From Spirosoma taeanense (GTDB taxonomy: Bacteria; Bacteroidota; Bacteroidia; Cytophagales; Spirosomataceae), in contig NZ_CP053435.1 of assembly GCF_013127955.1 (NCBI RefSeq), forward strand, positions 4,154,001-4,218,000: 64,000 nucleotides of DNA, in the 5' to 3' direction. A program made the position numbers and the translations under genes. The notes under the pieces are model-generated. The model was not told where the DNA came from and ran no database searches. It saw only the letters and a list, made by a program, of their open reading frames with translations. Below, one piece after another: positions 41,632 through 51,082 of the stretch (its first letter is position 1; each line of letters opens with the position of its first letter).

Positions 41632-42849
41632 CTATAACTGCCCGTTCGACCACTTCAGAGCCGCAATCTTATCCGGGTTACCATCCGGATCATTATGCAC
41701 CGTACCACTGGTATAAATCTTGCCACCATTGACCAGCATGATACCCGCTACGTGTGGTGCCGCCATCGACGTACCACTTAGGTAGCCATAATAACCACCT
41801 GGGAAGGTTGACAACACATCTACACCGGGTGCAGCAAAATCAATCGGCGGGTTACCCCAGTTTGAGAACCAGGCAAAGTTATCATTGATGTCCATAGCTG
41901 AGATCGTTACGATATTGGGCCCATTAGCCCGTGCCGGCGAGAAGTAATTCGCATTAGAGTAAGAATTCCCGGCAGCCAGCGAGAAACGAATTCCTTTTTT
42001 GGACACTCTTACAACGGCATTATCCACTGGTTGATAGGCTCCTCCACCTAAACTCATATTAGCTACATCACCCGCTTTGCCTTTCGTGCCGACATAATCA
42101 ATACCAGCAATTACGTCTGACCAGTAACCAGAGCCATAGTAATCCAGGACCTTCACGGCCACGACTTTGGCTCCAGCCGCGACGCCTACCACGCCAAAGT
42201 CGTTGTTCCTGGCCGCTACTGTGCCCGCTACGTGCGTGCCATGATAGTGATCATCATCGCCCGAGGATGTATACCACACAAACCCCCGGCTGTTAGCCAC
42301 GTCCACATTCAGGTCTGGATGATCATAGTCAACGCCAGTGTCGATGATCCAGGCCCGGCGGGTTGGCGTAATGTAGTTAACAAACCCACCAATACGGGTG
42401 ATACCCCAGGGTATGGTCTGCGTGGACTGGGCACTTACGTTCTTGGTCGTCGGGCTCAGAGTAACTACACCATCTGACGTAACAGCTTCAACCGAAGGCA
42501 GCGCCCGCAGAAAGGTGGCTTCCTCTTCGGTTAACGGGAGGGCAAATCCACGCAGAGCATACGTGTAGATGCGCTCGGCCCGCTGAGCAATCCCAGCATT
42601 TATACGCTGGGAGATAAAGCTGCGCATGGCTGCCAGCCGACCTTCATAGTTATCATTGTCGTCCGGAAAGAGCCGGTCCAGATCCGCGCTTTCCTTAAAG
42701 GTGACGATGAAGCGGTTGCTGGCAGCCCGGGCTGAGGAGGCTGAGCGGGGCGAGGGCTCCTGTTTAACCAGATCATTGGGCTGGCAGGCGGCTGCCAGCA
42801 GAAGCGGCAGCGCAAGGGCGACGAACGCGGATTTTGTAGATTGGAACAT
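41632..42849 (-). CDS. Secreted S8 serine peptidase (subtilase), copy 1
   Basis: A 405-residue lipoprotein-type subtilase: signal ending LLAAAC (Cys22), an I9-like propeptide with RFIVTFKESADLDRLFPDDN and IYTYALRGFALPLTEEEATF (about 45-120), then the peptidase. Catalytic triad: Asp in AWIIDTGVDYDHPDLN (about 168-183), His in YHGTHVAGTVAA (about 200-211), Ser in LSGTSMAAPHVAG (about 359-371). It degrades protein outside the cell or on the surface. It is a tandem duplicate of the next gene; both have the same C-terminus (HNDPDGNPDKIAALKWSNGQL). Confidence 0.92.
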   Translation of the reverse strand: MFQSTKSAFVALALPLLLAAACQPNDLVKQEPSPRSASSARAASNRFIVTFKESADLDRLFPDDNDNYEGRLAAMRSFISQRINAGIAQRAERIYTYALRGFALPLTEEEATFLRALPSVEAVTSDGVVTLSPTTKNVSAQSTQTIPWGITRIGGFVNYITPTRRAWIIDTGVDYDHPDLNVDVANSRGFVWYTSSGDDDHYHGTHVAGTVAARNNDFGVVGVAAGAKVVAVKVLDYYGSGYWSDVIAGIDYVGTKGKAGDVANMSLGGGAYQPVDNAVVRVSKKGIRFSLAAGNSYSNANYFSPARANGPNIVTISAMDINDNFAWFSNWGNPPIDFAAPGVDVLSTFPGGYYGYLSGTSMAAPHVAGIMLVNGGKIYTSGTVHNDPDGNPDKIAALKWSNGQL

Positions 42850-43032
42850 GATGAGGAGGATTGGTTAGAATTGACACTGACTTTTGTACCTACACCGCCT
42901 GATGTCAGGCGCTAAACGGTACGTCAAAAGTGCATTTCCTCCTCATGCCGCGTTTATCTTGGTCAACGAACAAGACTATTTGGAGGTTAAGCAGCAATAT
43001 TTAAGGAACAAATTAGCCATCGGTAGATAAAC

Positions 43033-43069
43033 ATAACAGCCTCTCCGCCAAGCACGGAGAGGCTGTTAT
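43033..43069 (-). terminator. Terminator of the second subtilase
   Basis: Perfect 15-bp stem ATAACAGCCTCTCCG / CGGAGAGGCTGTTAT with loop CCAAGCA, 18 bp after the stop of the second subtilase. The stem is shared with the hairpin at 41579-41613. Confidence 0.85.
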
Positions 43070-43086
43070 ATACAGAGTCAACCAGG

Positions 43087-44298
43087 TTACAATTGCCCGC
43101 TCGACCATTTCAGGGCCGCAATCTTGTCCGGGTTGCCATCCGGATCGCCATGCACCGTACCGCTGGTATAAATCTTGCCGCCGTTGACCAGCATGATCCC
43201 CGCTGCATGCGGAGCCGCCATCGATGTGCCGCTCAGATAGCCGTAAGTGCCATTAGGCAATGTGGATAACACATTTACGCCCGGTGCAGCAAAGTCAACG
43301 GGCGGATTACCCCAGTTTGAGGAACTAGCCAATACATCATTTATGTTCATAGACGAAATTGTCACGATGTTGGGTCCGTTGGCCCGTGCCGGCGAGAAGT
43401 AATTCGCGTTAGCGGCTGAATTTCCCGCAGCCAGCGAAAACCGAACGCCACACATCTGAGACACCCGTTTAACTGCATCGTCCAAGGGCTGATAGGCTGG
43501 TCCACCTAAACTCATGTTAGCGACATCGCCTTCTTTGCCTTTGACACCCACGTAATCAACACCAGCAATGACCTCAGAATACGAGCCGGAGCCGCTGTAA
43601 TCTAACACCTTTACGGCTACCACCTTTGCCCCTGCCGCTACACCGACTACGCCAAAGTCGTTGTTCTTGGCCGCCACCGTACCGGCTACGTGTGTGCCGT
43701 GATAGTGATCATCATCGCCCGAGGATGGATACCAGACAAACCCCCGGCTGTTGGCCACATCCACATTTAGGTCCGGATGGTCAAAGTCAATGCCCGTATC
43801 AATGATCCAGGCCCGGCGCGTGGGGGTTATGTAGTTCTTAAAACCGCCAATGCGGGTAATGCCCCAGGGTATGGTCTGGGTGGCCTGTACACTCACATTC
43901 TGCGTCATCGGCCCAAGTGCAACGGTTATGTCGGGGGTTACCGATTCAACCAACGGCAGCGCTCGTAGGTAAGTGGCTTCCTGCTCACTCAATGACAGCG
44001 CAAAGCCACGCAGGGCGTAGGTATAGATGCGCTCAGCTCGCTGAGCAATGCCACTGCTAATCCGCTGGGCGATGAAGCCGCGCATCTTAGCCAGTCGTCC
44101 GTCATAGTCATCGTTGTCATTAGGAAAGAGTTGATCCAGGTCTGCGCTTTCCTTAAAGGTGACGATGAAGCGGTTGCTGGCAGCCCGGGCTGAGGAGGCT
44201 GAGCGGGGCGAGGGCTCCTGTTTAACCAGGTCATTGGGCTGGCAGGCGGCTGCCAGCAGAAGCGGCAGCATAAGAGCAATTTTTGTAGGCTGGAACAT
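43087..44298 (-). CDS. Secreted S8 serine peptidase (subtilase), copy 2
   Basis: A 403-residue paralogue of the preceding gene, mostly identical through the propeptide and catalytic domain, with the triad in AWIIDTGIDFDHPDLN, YHGTHVAGTVAA and LSGTSMAAPHAAG. Differences include SQMCGVRFSLAAGNSAANAN, which adds a Cys, and a PLVESVTPDITVALGP region. It has its own lipoprotein signal (LLAAAC) and terminator, and the upstream region also shows duplicated pieces (GCGTCAAAAGTGC, GAACAAGA), so the unit was copied with its promoter. Confidence 0.92.
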   Translation of the reverse strand: MFQPTKIALMLPLLLAAACQPNDLVKQEPSPRSASSARAASNRFIVTFKESADLDQLFPNDNDDYDGRLAKMRGFIAQRISSGIAQRAERIYTYALRGFALSLSEQEATYLRALPLVESVTPDITVALGPMTQNVSVQATQTIPWGITRIGGFKNYITPTRRAWIIDTGIDFDHPDLNVDVANSRGFVWYPSSGDDDHYHGTHVAGTVAAKNNDFGVVGVAAGAKVVAVKVLDYSGSGSYSEVIAGVDYVGVKGKEGDVANMSLGGPAYQPLDDAVKRVSQMCGVRFSLAAGNSAANANYFSPARANGPNIVTISSMNINDVLASSSNWGNPPVDFAAPGVNVLSTLPNGTYGYLSGTSMAAPHAAGIMLVNGGKIYTSGTVHGDPDGNPDKIAALKWSSGQL

Positions 44299-44717
44299 GA
44301 TGTAGATTGGTTAAATGTGACACTTGACTGGTTTACGTATATTGTCTGACGTTACACATCAGGCTTAGCGTCAAAAGTGCCTCATTTTACCTCACTCCGT
44401 CCGACTTTGTCAATGAACAAGAATATTTTAAGGTTAAATAGAAATAAATAGGGACGTAATTAGCTAACGGTAGATTAACCAACCCATAAAGACTTTACCT
44501 TTGAGGTGCTCAATAGAAGTCTTTAATCAAGAATGAGCTAGTCTATAGTAATTCTAATCGCAAAAAATAGATACAAATCGTTTATAGAAATAGCAATAAA
44601 TGATTAGATCATCAGTTACTCCCGTATAACTGCCTACGGTGAACGCAGTGCCTGATTAACACTGCGCTATTGTCTTTTGCTCTGCCCGAGTTCCAATCCA
44701 CCCATATTCTCCTCCCC
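44299..44717. other. Intergenic stretch between the subtilase and the LytTR gene
   Basis: Holds the divergent promoters of the second subtilase and the LytTR regulator. An exact -7 box TACCTTTG lies at 44496-44503 on the plus strand, far from the ATG. AT-rich. No gene or strong hairpin seen. Confidence 0.4.
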
Positions 44718-45470
44718 ATGAACTATCAACAAATTTGTCTACTGATTATCGACGATGATGAGCAAGCTGCTTTGGACTTAAAGTTAGCGGTCGATAGCCC
44801 ACGGCACATAGTGATCGGTATAGCCACGACAATGGCAAAGGCTCTGGCTATTTTTGAGCATCAGCGCGTAGACATAGTGCTCGTAAGCAGTTCGTCGAAC
44901 AGCCATAACGGCGTTCGTATAGCGCGGCAATTAGACGCCCTCCGGGCAATACCCGTTCTAATTCTGACTGATCAGCCTGTAACTGGACCGATAGATTCTG
45001 ACCTCACGGCTACTTATCTCGTCAAATCCGTTTCTGCTGAGACAGTACGTGCAGCCATTGATAAAGCATTAACTCAGTTCAATCAGCGATTATCGGTCTG
45101 GATACAGCACCCATCAGCTACGAATCCCGAATCTTCCCGAGAAACCATTCTACAGGCAAACGACCAGCTTTTCATTAAGCAGAACTACCAGTTCATCCGT
45201 TTACCCCTGGCCGAATTAATCTACCTGGAAGCTGACGCCAGTTATACGACCTTAGTGACAACCACCCGGAAGTATGTGCTACGCCTAACCCTGCATGCCT
45301 TGTTAAAGCGGCTCTCCTGGCCTTCGCTTGTGCGCGTACACCGCTCCTATGCCGTCAACGTAAACCGGATTGATTTTTTCAGTAGTGATGAGGTTAATCT
45401 GTGCGGGCAGAGTATCCCCCTGGGCCGCTCGTACAAAGACGAGTTTTTACAACAATTCATGGTTCGCTGA
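44718..45470 (+). CDS. LytTR-family regulator with a degenerate receiver domain
   Basis: A 250-residue regulator. The receiver domain (about 1-120) keeps the acidic pocket (LLIIDDDEQAA), the conserved Thr (LILTDQ) and Lys (TYLVKSVS), but the phosphoacceptor position reads VDIVLVSSSSNSHNG, Ser in place of Asp. The C-terminal LytTR DNA-binding domain is complete: QNYQFIRLPLAELIYLEADA, TTLVTTTRKYVLRLTLHALL and LVRVHRSYAVNVNRIDFF, followed by IPLGRSYKDEF. It is therefore likely to be controlled by something other than phosphorylation. No histidine kinase is adjacent. ATG 44718 is preferred; the longer frame begins at TTG 44670. Confidence 0.88.
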   Translation: MNYQQICLLIIDDDEQAALDLKLAVDSPRHIVIGIATTMAKALAIFEHQRVDIVLVSSSSNSHNGVRIARQLDALRAIPVLILTDQPVTGPIDSDLTATYLVKSVSAETVRAAIDKALTQFNQRLSVWIQHPSATNPESSRETILQANDQLFIKQNYQFIRLPLAELIYLEADASYTTLVTTTRKYVLRLTLHALLKRLSWPSLVRVHRSYAVNVNRIDFFSSDEVNLCGQSIPLGRSYKDEFLQQFMVR

Positions 45471-45506
45471 AAACGAAGCAACGATTCCATAAAACTCTAA
45501 AATCGA

Positions 45507-45546
45507 TCCGCGGGTAGCAACATTCTCTGACGTTACTACTCGCGGA
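45507..45546. terminator. Bidirectional hairpin between the LytTR gene and lptB
   Basis: A 15-bp stem with two mismatches (G-U pairs possible in RNA), TCCGCGGGTAGCAAC / GTTACTACTCGCGGA, with a 10-base loop. It lies between the two convergent genes. Confidence 0.65.
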
Positions 45547-45562
45547 CATCGGTCTATACGCT

Positions 45563-46294
45563 TTATACTTTTCGCTTAAGTTCGAAATGCTGACCTAAAT
45601 ACAGCCGTCGAACCTGTTCGTCGTTAGCGAGTTCTTCGGCCGAGCCCTGCTTCAGAATCTTGCCTTCAAACAGCAGATAGGCCCGGTCGGTGATGGACAG
45701 CGTTTCGTTGACGTTATGATCGGTAATAAGGATACCGATGTTGCGGTGTTTGAGCTTGGCCACAATGCTCTGGATATCTTCTACGGCAATCGGGTCGACG
45801 CCCGCGAAAGGTTCATCCAGCAGAATAAATTTCGGGTCTACCGCCAGCGCGCGGGCAATTTCAGTGCGTCGGCGTTCTCCCCCCGACAAGACCTTGCCTT
45901 TGCTCTTACGGACGTGGGTCAGGCTAAACTCGTCGAGCAGTTCTTCTACTTTTTCTTTCTGCTGTTTTTTGGGCAGGTCCGTCATTTCGAGCACGGCCAG
46001 CACGTTTTCCTCGACCGACAGATCACGGAATACCGAGGCTTCCTGCGCCAGATAGCCCAGGCCGAGCCGCGCCCGTTTATACATCGGCAGATCCGTTACG
46101 TCGATGTCGTCGATAAACACCTTACCGCTGTTGGGTTTTACCAGACCAACGGCCATATAGAACGAAGTCGTTTTGCCAGCCCCGTTCGGCCCAAGCAAGC
46201 CCACAATTTCGCCCTGGGACACCTGGTAGGAAACGTTGTTATTGACCAGCCGCGCCCCGTATTTCTTGATTAAGTTTTCGGTTCTTAAGATCAT
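45563..46294 (-). CDS. lptB: LPS export ABC transporter ATPase LptB
   Basis: A 243-residue ATPase of the LptB2FG complex, which extracts lipopolysaccharide from the inner membrane. Seen: Walker [13 protein letters not shown] (about 35-46), signature [15 protein letters not shown] (about 138-152), Walker [16 protein letters not shown] (about 158-172) and the switch His in [11 protein letters not shown]. The short length and C-terminus ([10 protein letters not shown]) fit LptB. The lptF/G genes are not in the window. recJ follows upstream on the same strand with about 70 bp between, so they may be co-transcribed. Confidence 0.93.
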   Translation of the reverse strand: MILRTENLIKKYGARLVNNNVSYQVSQGEIVGLLGPNGAGKTTSFYMAVGLVKPNSGKVFIDDIDVTDLPMYKRARLGLGYLAQEASVFRDLSVEENVLAVLEMTDLPKKQQKEKVEELLDEFSLTHVRKSKGKVLSGGERRRTEIARALAVDPKFILLDEPFAGVDPIAVEDIQSIVAKLKHRNIGILITDHNVNETLSITDRAYLLFEGKILKQGSAEELANDEQVRRLYLGQHFELKRKV

Positions 46295-46362
46295 AAATAG
46301 CTCAGTTACTCAGCCGGTTAGTTAGCACCGCTATTCGGCTAACCCGCTCACGAACTGAAAAG

Positions 46363-48105
46363 CTAACTGCATTTTATATCCTTCAACATCAATTGCAGCG
46401 AAACGTTTCCGTTGAAGAAATTCTGTTCGACCTGATAGCAGATTGAAAACGGCTCGCGGGGGCGTAACTGTTTGGCCATATGGGCAAAACCAAAGCCAAC
46501 CGCCTGGAGTGTGTGCCCAGACCGGCCCTGCTGCACATAGATTTTCAGGTGCTTTTCTTTCATAATAATTGGCTCACCCACCAGATAGACATCCTCCGTC
46601 ATGAACGTCGGTTGCATGTTGTGCGGTCCAAAGGGCCCCATCTGCTTCAGAATCCGCACCAGCTTGTCATTGATCTCGCTGAAGTCCATCGGCATATCAA
46701 TGTCTACCAACGGCGTCAGGTGTTCTTCTTTGATCCGGCGCGAAACCACCTCTTCGAATTTTTGGCGAAAGGCGTCGATATTATCCACCGCCATCGTCAT
46801 GCCAGCCGCAAAGGTGTGCCCGCCAAACTGTTCGAGCAGGTCGGCGCACTCTTCAATGGCTTCGTACACGTCAAACCCCGGCACCGACCGCGCCGAGCCA
46901 GCGGCTTTGTCGTGCGACTGCGTCAGGATGATGGTTGGCCGGTGAAAATGTTCAATGCAGCGCGACGCAACGATTCCAATTACGCCCTTATGCCAGTTGG
47001 CGTCGTAGAGAACGGTCGATTTCGCGTTCAGCAGTGTCTCGCTATTCCGGATCATCTCCAGTGCCTGCTCGGTAATGCTGCTGTCAAAGTTTCGGCGGTC
47101 GTTATTGTGTTTATTGATCGCCATTGCAAACTCGTCGGCTTCTTCTTCCAGTTCCGCCAGCAGCAGTTGTACGGCTGCCTTCGCGTGCTGAATCCGGCCG
47201 GCCGCATTAATCCGTGGTCCCAGTCCGAACACGACGTTCGTAATATCGAGCTCGCTTCTGAAGCCGGCTATTTTAATTAACGCTTTCAGGCCGGTGCGGG
47301 GTTGGCTGTTAAGATATTTTAACCCGTAATAGGCCAGAACGCGGTTCTCGCCCGTCACCGGTACAATGTCCGACGCGATGCTGACCACCACCAGATCCAG
47401 ATACGGGTACAGCTGCTCCAGCGGAATTTCCTTACGCAGGCAAAAGGCCTGAAGGAGTTTAAAGCCTACGCCACAGCCGCTCAGCTCCTTATACGAATAA
47501 GCGCAGTCCTCGCGTTTGGGGTCCAGAACAGCCGCAGCTTCGGGCAGTTCAGCACCGGGGCGGTGGTGATCGCAGATGATGAAATCGACACCCAGCGCTT
47601 TCGCTTCGGCTACGCGTTCAATGGATTTGATGCCGCAGTCGAGGGCAATGATCAGCGTAAACCCGTTTGCCGCTGCCCACTCAATCCCCTGACGCGAAAT
47701 ACCGTAACCCTCCGAATAGCGATCTGGGATATAATAATCTATCTTAGCGTGATAGTTCTTTAGAAAGCCGTAAACCAGTGCCACCGAGGTTGTACCGTCT
47801 ACGTCATAGTCGCCGTAGATGAGTATCTTCTCCTCGCGCCCGGGCAGCATAGCCTTTTCCAGACGTTTAATGGCCCGGTCCATGTCCTTCATGCCGAAGG
47901 GGTTGTGCAGATGACCGATTTCGGGCCGGAAGAACTGGCGAGCCTCTTCAAACGAAGTAATGCCGCGCTGAACGAGCAGACTCGCCAGAAACGGACTCAC
48001 GTTGAGCGACTGCGTCAGCGACGCAATAGCCGCCCGCTGCTGCGTCGAATCCGGGAAGGGTTTGGAAATCCATCGTTTAGGGGGAGGGGTGGACTGGGCT
48101 ATCAT
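46363..48105 (-). CDS. recJ: Single-stranded-DNA-specific exonuclease RecJ
   Basis: A 580-residue DHH-family exonuclease of recombination and repair. Seen: the motif I region LIYGDYDVDGTTSVALVY (about 93-110), motif III DFIICDHHRPGAELP (about 178-192), INAAGRIQHAKAAVQLLL (about 303-320) and the DHHA1 motif SARSVPGFDVYEAIE with FGGHTFAAGM (about 405-440). The OB fold at the C-terminus follows. Length is normal. Start ATG 48105. Confidence 0.95.
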   Translation of the reverse strand: MIAQSTPPPKRWISKPFPDSTQQRAAIASLTQSLNVSPFLASLLVQRGITSFEEARQFFRPEIGHLHNPFGMKDMDRAIKRLEKAMLPGREEKILIYGDYDVDGTTSVALVYGFLKNYHAKIDYYIPDRYSEGYGISRQGIEWAAANGFTLIIALDCGIKSIERVAEAKALGVDFIICDHHRPGAELPEAAAVLDPKREDCAYSYKELSGCGVGFKLLQAFCLRKEIPLEQLYPYLDLVVVSIASDIVPVTGENRVLAYYGLKYLNSQPRTGLKALIKIAGFRSELDITNVVFGLGPRINAAGRIQHAKAAVQLLLAELEEEADEFAMAINKHNNDRRNFDSSITEQALEMIRNSETLLNAKSTVLYDANWHKGVIGIVASRCIEHFHRPTIILTQSHDKAAGSARSVPGFDVYEAIEECADLLEQFGGHTFAAGMTMAVDNIDAFRQKFEEVVSRRIKEEHLTPLVDIDMPMDFSEINDKLVRILKQMGPFGPHNMQPTFMTEDVYLVGEPIIMKEKHLKIYVQQGRSGHTLQAVGFGFAHMAKQLRPREPFSICYQVEQNFFNGNVSLQLMLKDIKCS

Positions 48106-48145
48106 AATTGCAAGATAAATCCGTTTTTAGAAAAACATTGCGCTT

Positions 48146-48580
48146 ATGCTCATTTTGCTTTCGGCTCTTAGCCTGTTTCTGTCCAGCCACACCCCTTCGA
48201 AGCTATCCGCCAAAACCAGTTTGACAATTGATGTTCAGAATGTTCGGTCACGCCAGGGGTCGGTTTACGTTGCCCTGTTCCGGCCGGGCAAAGATTTTCC
48301 GCAGGGCAGGCCCATTGAAGGCAAAAAACTAAGCATTGGCGGTAAAAGCGTTCAAACAACCTTTACGGTTGAGCCAGGCAGCTACGCGGTGGCCGTCTAT
48401 CATGACGAAAACGGCAACGGCAAAATGGATAAACGTGTGTTCGGGATTCCCAAAGAGCCCTACGGATTCAGCAATAACTTCCGCCCAACGATGTCGGCCC
48501 CTAAATTCAGCGACTGCCAGTTCAGCGTTGGCGATGCGGGAAAAGCCATCAGCATTAAACTGTCGGCCTGGAACGAATAA
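48146..48580 (+). CDS. DUF2141 protein
   Basis: A 144-residue exported protein (signal about residues 1-20) of the DUF2141 family: LTIDVQNVRSRQGSVYVALF, the middle VEPGSYAVAVYHDENGNGKM (D-x-N-x-N-G-x-x-D) and FGIPKEPYGFSNNF. The D-x-N-x-N-G-K-x-D loop looks like a calcium site. Function unknown. Divergent from recJ. Confidence 0.85.
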   Translation: MLILLSALSLFLSSHTPSKLSAKTSLTIDVQNVRSRQGSVYVALFRPGKDFPQGRPIEGKKLSIGGKSVQTTFTVEPGSYAVAVYHDENGNGKMDKRVFGIPKEPYGFSNNFRPTMSAPKFSDCQFSVGDAGKAISIKLSAWNE

Positions 48581-48597
48581 ACTTAATTGATTAAGTT
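48580..48597 (+). terminator. Small hairpin after the DUF2141 gene
   Basis: Perfect 8-bp stem AACTTAAT / ATTAAGTT with a two-base TG centre. It begins at the DUF2141 stop. There is no T run. Confidence 0.35.
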
Positions 48598-48654
48598 CAG
48601 ATAATTCCCCGAATTCTGCCCGGGGCGGTGCTTTTACGGTCCATAAATTCTTCT

Positions 48655-48662
48655 TACCTTTG
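48655..48662 (+). promoter_or_regulatory. Bacteroidota -7 box of guaB
   Basis: TACCTTTG, exact TAnnTTTG, 31 nt before the guaB ATG. TTTTA at 48632-48636 is at a suitable distance for a weak -33 element. Confidence 0.5.
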
Positions 48663-48693
48663 TCCGGCAAATAACACCACCTGTTTATTTGCC

Positions 48694-50166
48694 ATGAGCT
48701 TAGATACCAGTAAGTTTCTTTACGAGGCTCTCACCTACGACGACGTCCTGCTTCTGCCCGCTTATTCGGAGGTTCTCCCGCGCGACACAAAGACCGTCAC
48801 CCAGCTTACCCGCAACATCCAACTGAACATTCCGCTGATCTCGGCGGCTATGGACACCGTTACGGAATCGGCGCTGGCTATTGCTATGGCGCAGGAAGGC
48901 GGCATCGGCATTATTCATAAAAACATGAGCGTAGAGGCTCAGGCCGACCAGGTTCGGAAAGTCAAACGCTCGGAAAGCGGGATGATTATCGACCCCATTA
49001 CGTTGCTTGAAACGGCTTCCCTCGCGGATGCGCTCAAGATTATGCGGGAGTTCAAAATTGGCGGCATTCCGGTTGTGGACGAAAGCGGTAAGCTGGTTGG
49101 CATTCTGACCAACCGGGATTTGCGCTTTCAGAGCGACCTGAGCAAGCCGGTGACGGATATCATGACCCGCGAAAAGCTCATTACGGCCCGCGTTGGTCTG
49201 ACGCTCGAAGAGGCCGAGAGCATTCTTCAACAATACCGGATCGAGAAACTACCCATCGTCGACGACGAGTACCGTCTGGTCGGTCTGATTACGTATAAAG
49301 ACATTCTGAAGAAAAAGAGTCACCCCAACGCCTGCAAAGACGAACTGGGCCGATTACGTGTGGGCGCAGCCGTGGGTGTAACGCCCGACCTGACCCGACG
49401 CATTGAAGCGCTGGTGAAAGCCGGCGTTGACGTTATCAGTGTCGATACGGCGCATGGCCATTCCAAGGGCGTTCTGGATGCGGTGAAAGGCATCAAACAG
49501 CAGTTTCCCAAACTCCAGGTCATTGCCGGAAACGTTGCCACGGGCGAAGGAGCGAAAGCGCTCGCCGATGCCGGTGCCGATGCCGTGAAGGTCGGCGTTG
49601 GACCGGGGAGTATCTGTACCACCCGCATCATTGCCGGTATCGGCATGCCCCAGCTTACGGCGGTGTATGAAGCGTCCAAAGCCCTGCAGGGAACGGATGT
49701 TCCGGTCATTGCCGACGGTGGTATCCGCTTCTCGGGCGATATTACCAAAGCTCTGGCGGGTGGTGCCAGTACGGTCATGATTGGCTCGCTGCTGGCGGGC
49801 ACCGAAGAGGCTCCCGGCGAAGTGGTGCTGTATGAAGGCCGCCGGTTCAAGACCTACCGGGGTATGGGCTCGGTGGAAGCGATGGAGGACGGTTCAAAAG
49901 ACCGCTACTTCCAGGATGCCGAAGACGATATCAAGAAACTCGTGCCGGAAGGGATTGTCGGGCGCGTACCATTCAAAGGCCGGGTTTCGGAGATTGTATA
50001 CCAGATGGTGGGCGGGCTGAAAGCCGGTATGGGGTATTGCGGAGCTGTCGACATTCCGGCCCTGCAGCAGGCTAAATTTGTCAAGATCACAACGGCTGGT
50101 TCGCGCGAGAGCCACCCACACGATATTCAGATTCAGAAAGAAGCACCGAACTACTCGTCCCGTTAG
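48694..50166 (+). CDS. guaB: IMP dehydrogenase GuaB
   Basis: A 490-residue enzyme converting IMP to XMP with NAD, the committed step of GMP synthesis. Order: N-terminal TIM-barrel part ([17 protein letters not shown], about 12-28), two CBS domains (about 95-210; [39 protein letters not shown]), then the catalytic half with [20 protein letters not shown] (catalytic Cys) and [20 protein letters not shown]. Also [18 protein letters not shown], the flap. ATG 48694 gives the normal length; the longer frame is a non-ATG extension. Confidence 0.97.
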   Translation: MSLDTSKFLYEALTYDDVLLLPAYSEVLPRDTKTVTQLTRNIQLNIPLISAAMDTVTESALAIAMAQEGGIGIIHKNMSVEAQADQVRKVKRSESGMIIDPITLLETASLADALKIMREFKIGGIPVVDESGKLVGILTNRDLRFQSDLSKPVTDIMTREKLITARVGLTLEEAESILQQYRIEKLPIVDDEYRLVGLITYKDILKKKSHPNACKDELGRLRVGAAVGVTPDLTRRIEALVKAGVDVISVDTAHGHSKGVLDAVKGIKQQFPKLQVIAGNVATGEGAKALADAGADAVKVGVGPGSICTTRIIAGIGMPQLTAVYEASKALQGTDVPVIADGGIRFSGDITKALAGGASTVMIGSLLAGTEEAPGEVVLYEGRRFKTYRGMGSVEAMEDGSKDRYFQDAEDDIKKLVPEGIVGRVPFKGRVSEIVYQMVGGLKAGMGYCGAVDIPALQQAKFVKITTAGSRESHPHDIQIQKEAPNYSSR

Positions 50167-50216
50167 AATCGGGTCCCATGAGCGCGGGTAGATACCCGGC
50201 GGTATAAGATAATAAA

Positions 50217-50278
50217 GAGCCTGTTTCTGCGGGCTGGCTACCGACTCTATCTGGTAGTCAATCCGCAGAAACAGGCTC
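50217..50278. terminator. Bidirectional terminator after guaB
   Basis: Perfect 16-bp stem GAGCCTGTTTCTGCGG / CCGCAGAAACAGGCTC around a 30-base loop that holds the smaller pair CTACC / GGTAG. It lies between guaB and the convergent Cys-rich gene. Confidence 0.8.
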
Positions 50279-50294
50279 AATGTTTTGGATAAAG

Positions 50295-50732
50295 CTATGC
50301 GCCCGGTGCGTAAGCAGGCGAGTCGATGTACACCAGTCGCTCCTGCTCGGTCTGGCTGGAGTCGGTAATAATGAACGGGCACAGCGTACAGGCCTTCGGG
50401 CCGTTCTGCTTATGCCAGCGGCACTGCGACCGAATGGCACAGGCCGGTAACGTAACCGGCTCGGCCAGGTGCTGGTTAAACGACATCACCAGATCAATCA
50501 CCCCGCACCGCCCATCGTGCCACTGATTGCAGCCCGATTTAACGCAGCGGTTGGCAAACCGGAACTGTTGCTCGGGCGCGTCGATTTCGGCGATGGCTTC
50601 GGCCAGTTCCGCGGTGAGCGGCTCCGGCTCGGTGAGCATCTTTACGGACTGATCGGGGGCAACAACGCCCAGCAGCAACGCGCCCTCTTCGGCGCGTGCG
50701 CTGGGACAAAGGGTGGTGCTGGGCGTTAACAT
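50295..50732 (-). CDS. Cys-rich protein, partner of the Gly-rich protein
   Basis: A 145-residue cytoplasmic protein with a conserved-looking Cys pattern: LCPSARAEE at the start, then FANRCVKSGCNQWHDGRCGV (C-x4-C-x7-C), PACAIRSQCRWHKQNGPKAC and TLCPFIITDS. The eight or so cysteines suggest an Fe-S or zinc site. The pattern resembles proteins from other phyla annotated loosely as nitrogen fixation protein; I do not trust that label. It lies 5 bp after the Gly-rich gene, so the two form an operon. Confidence 0.6.
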   Translation of the reverse strand: MLTPSTTLCPSARAEEGALLLGVVAPDQSVKMLTEPEPLTAELAEAIAEIDAPEQQFRFANRCVKSGCNQWHDGRCGVIDLVMSFNQHLAEPVTLPACAIRSQCRWHKQNGPKACTLCPFIITDSSQTEQERLVYIDSPAYAPGA

Positions 50733-50737
50733 AGCGC

Positions 50738-51082
50738 TTAAAAACCCTGAATACCCTTTTGCAGATGTCTTTGCTGTGCGTCGATCTCGGCCGGATTGAT
50801 TCTAAAATCCTTACCCAGGGCTTTGATCCAGTAGCCTTTCCAGCGGATCGACGGAATTACGGCATAAGGGCCGCCCCCACCGGGAAATGGGCCACCTCCA
50901 CCACCGCCACCTGCCGGGCCATCATCGCCATCGGGATCATCGGGGTTTGGGTAGCCGGCTAATGCCGACGATACGACCGACTGAATTTGAGCGGCAATCT
51001 TGTTTTCGAGCCGGGCAGGGAGTTTCATGCCGCTCAGCAGCACGTGAAATTCGCTGCCTTTACTGTCTTTGGACGGTTCCAT
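50738..51082 (-). CDS. Small protein with Gly-rich linker, unknown
   Basis: A 114-residue protein: a helical N-terminus (LLSGMKLPARLENKIAAQIQ, then SVVSSALAGY), an acidic and Gly-rich linker with PNPDDPDGDDG and a long Gly run (about 46-71), and a basic C-terminus (IRWKGYWIKALGKDFRINPA). No signal peptide. It is paired with the Cys-rich protein. A leader-linker-tail layout could fit a modified peptide precursor, but no maturase-type enzyme is nearby, so this is only a thought. Confidence 0.55.
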   Translation of the reverse strand: MEPSKDSKGSEFHVLLSGMKLPARLENKIAAQIQSVVSSALAGYPNPDDPDGDDGPAGGGGGGGPFPGGGGPYAVIPSIRWKGYWIKALGKDFRINPAEIDAQQRHLQKGIQGF

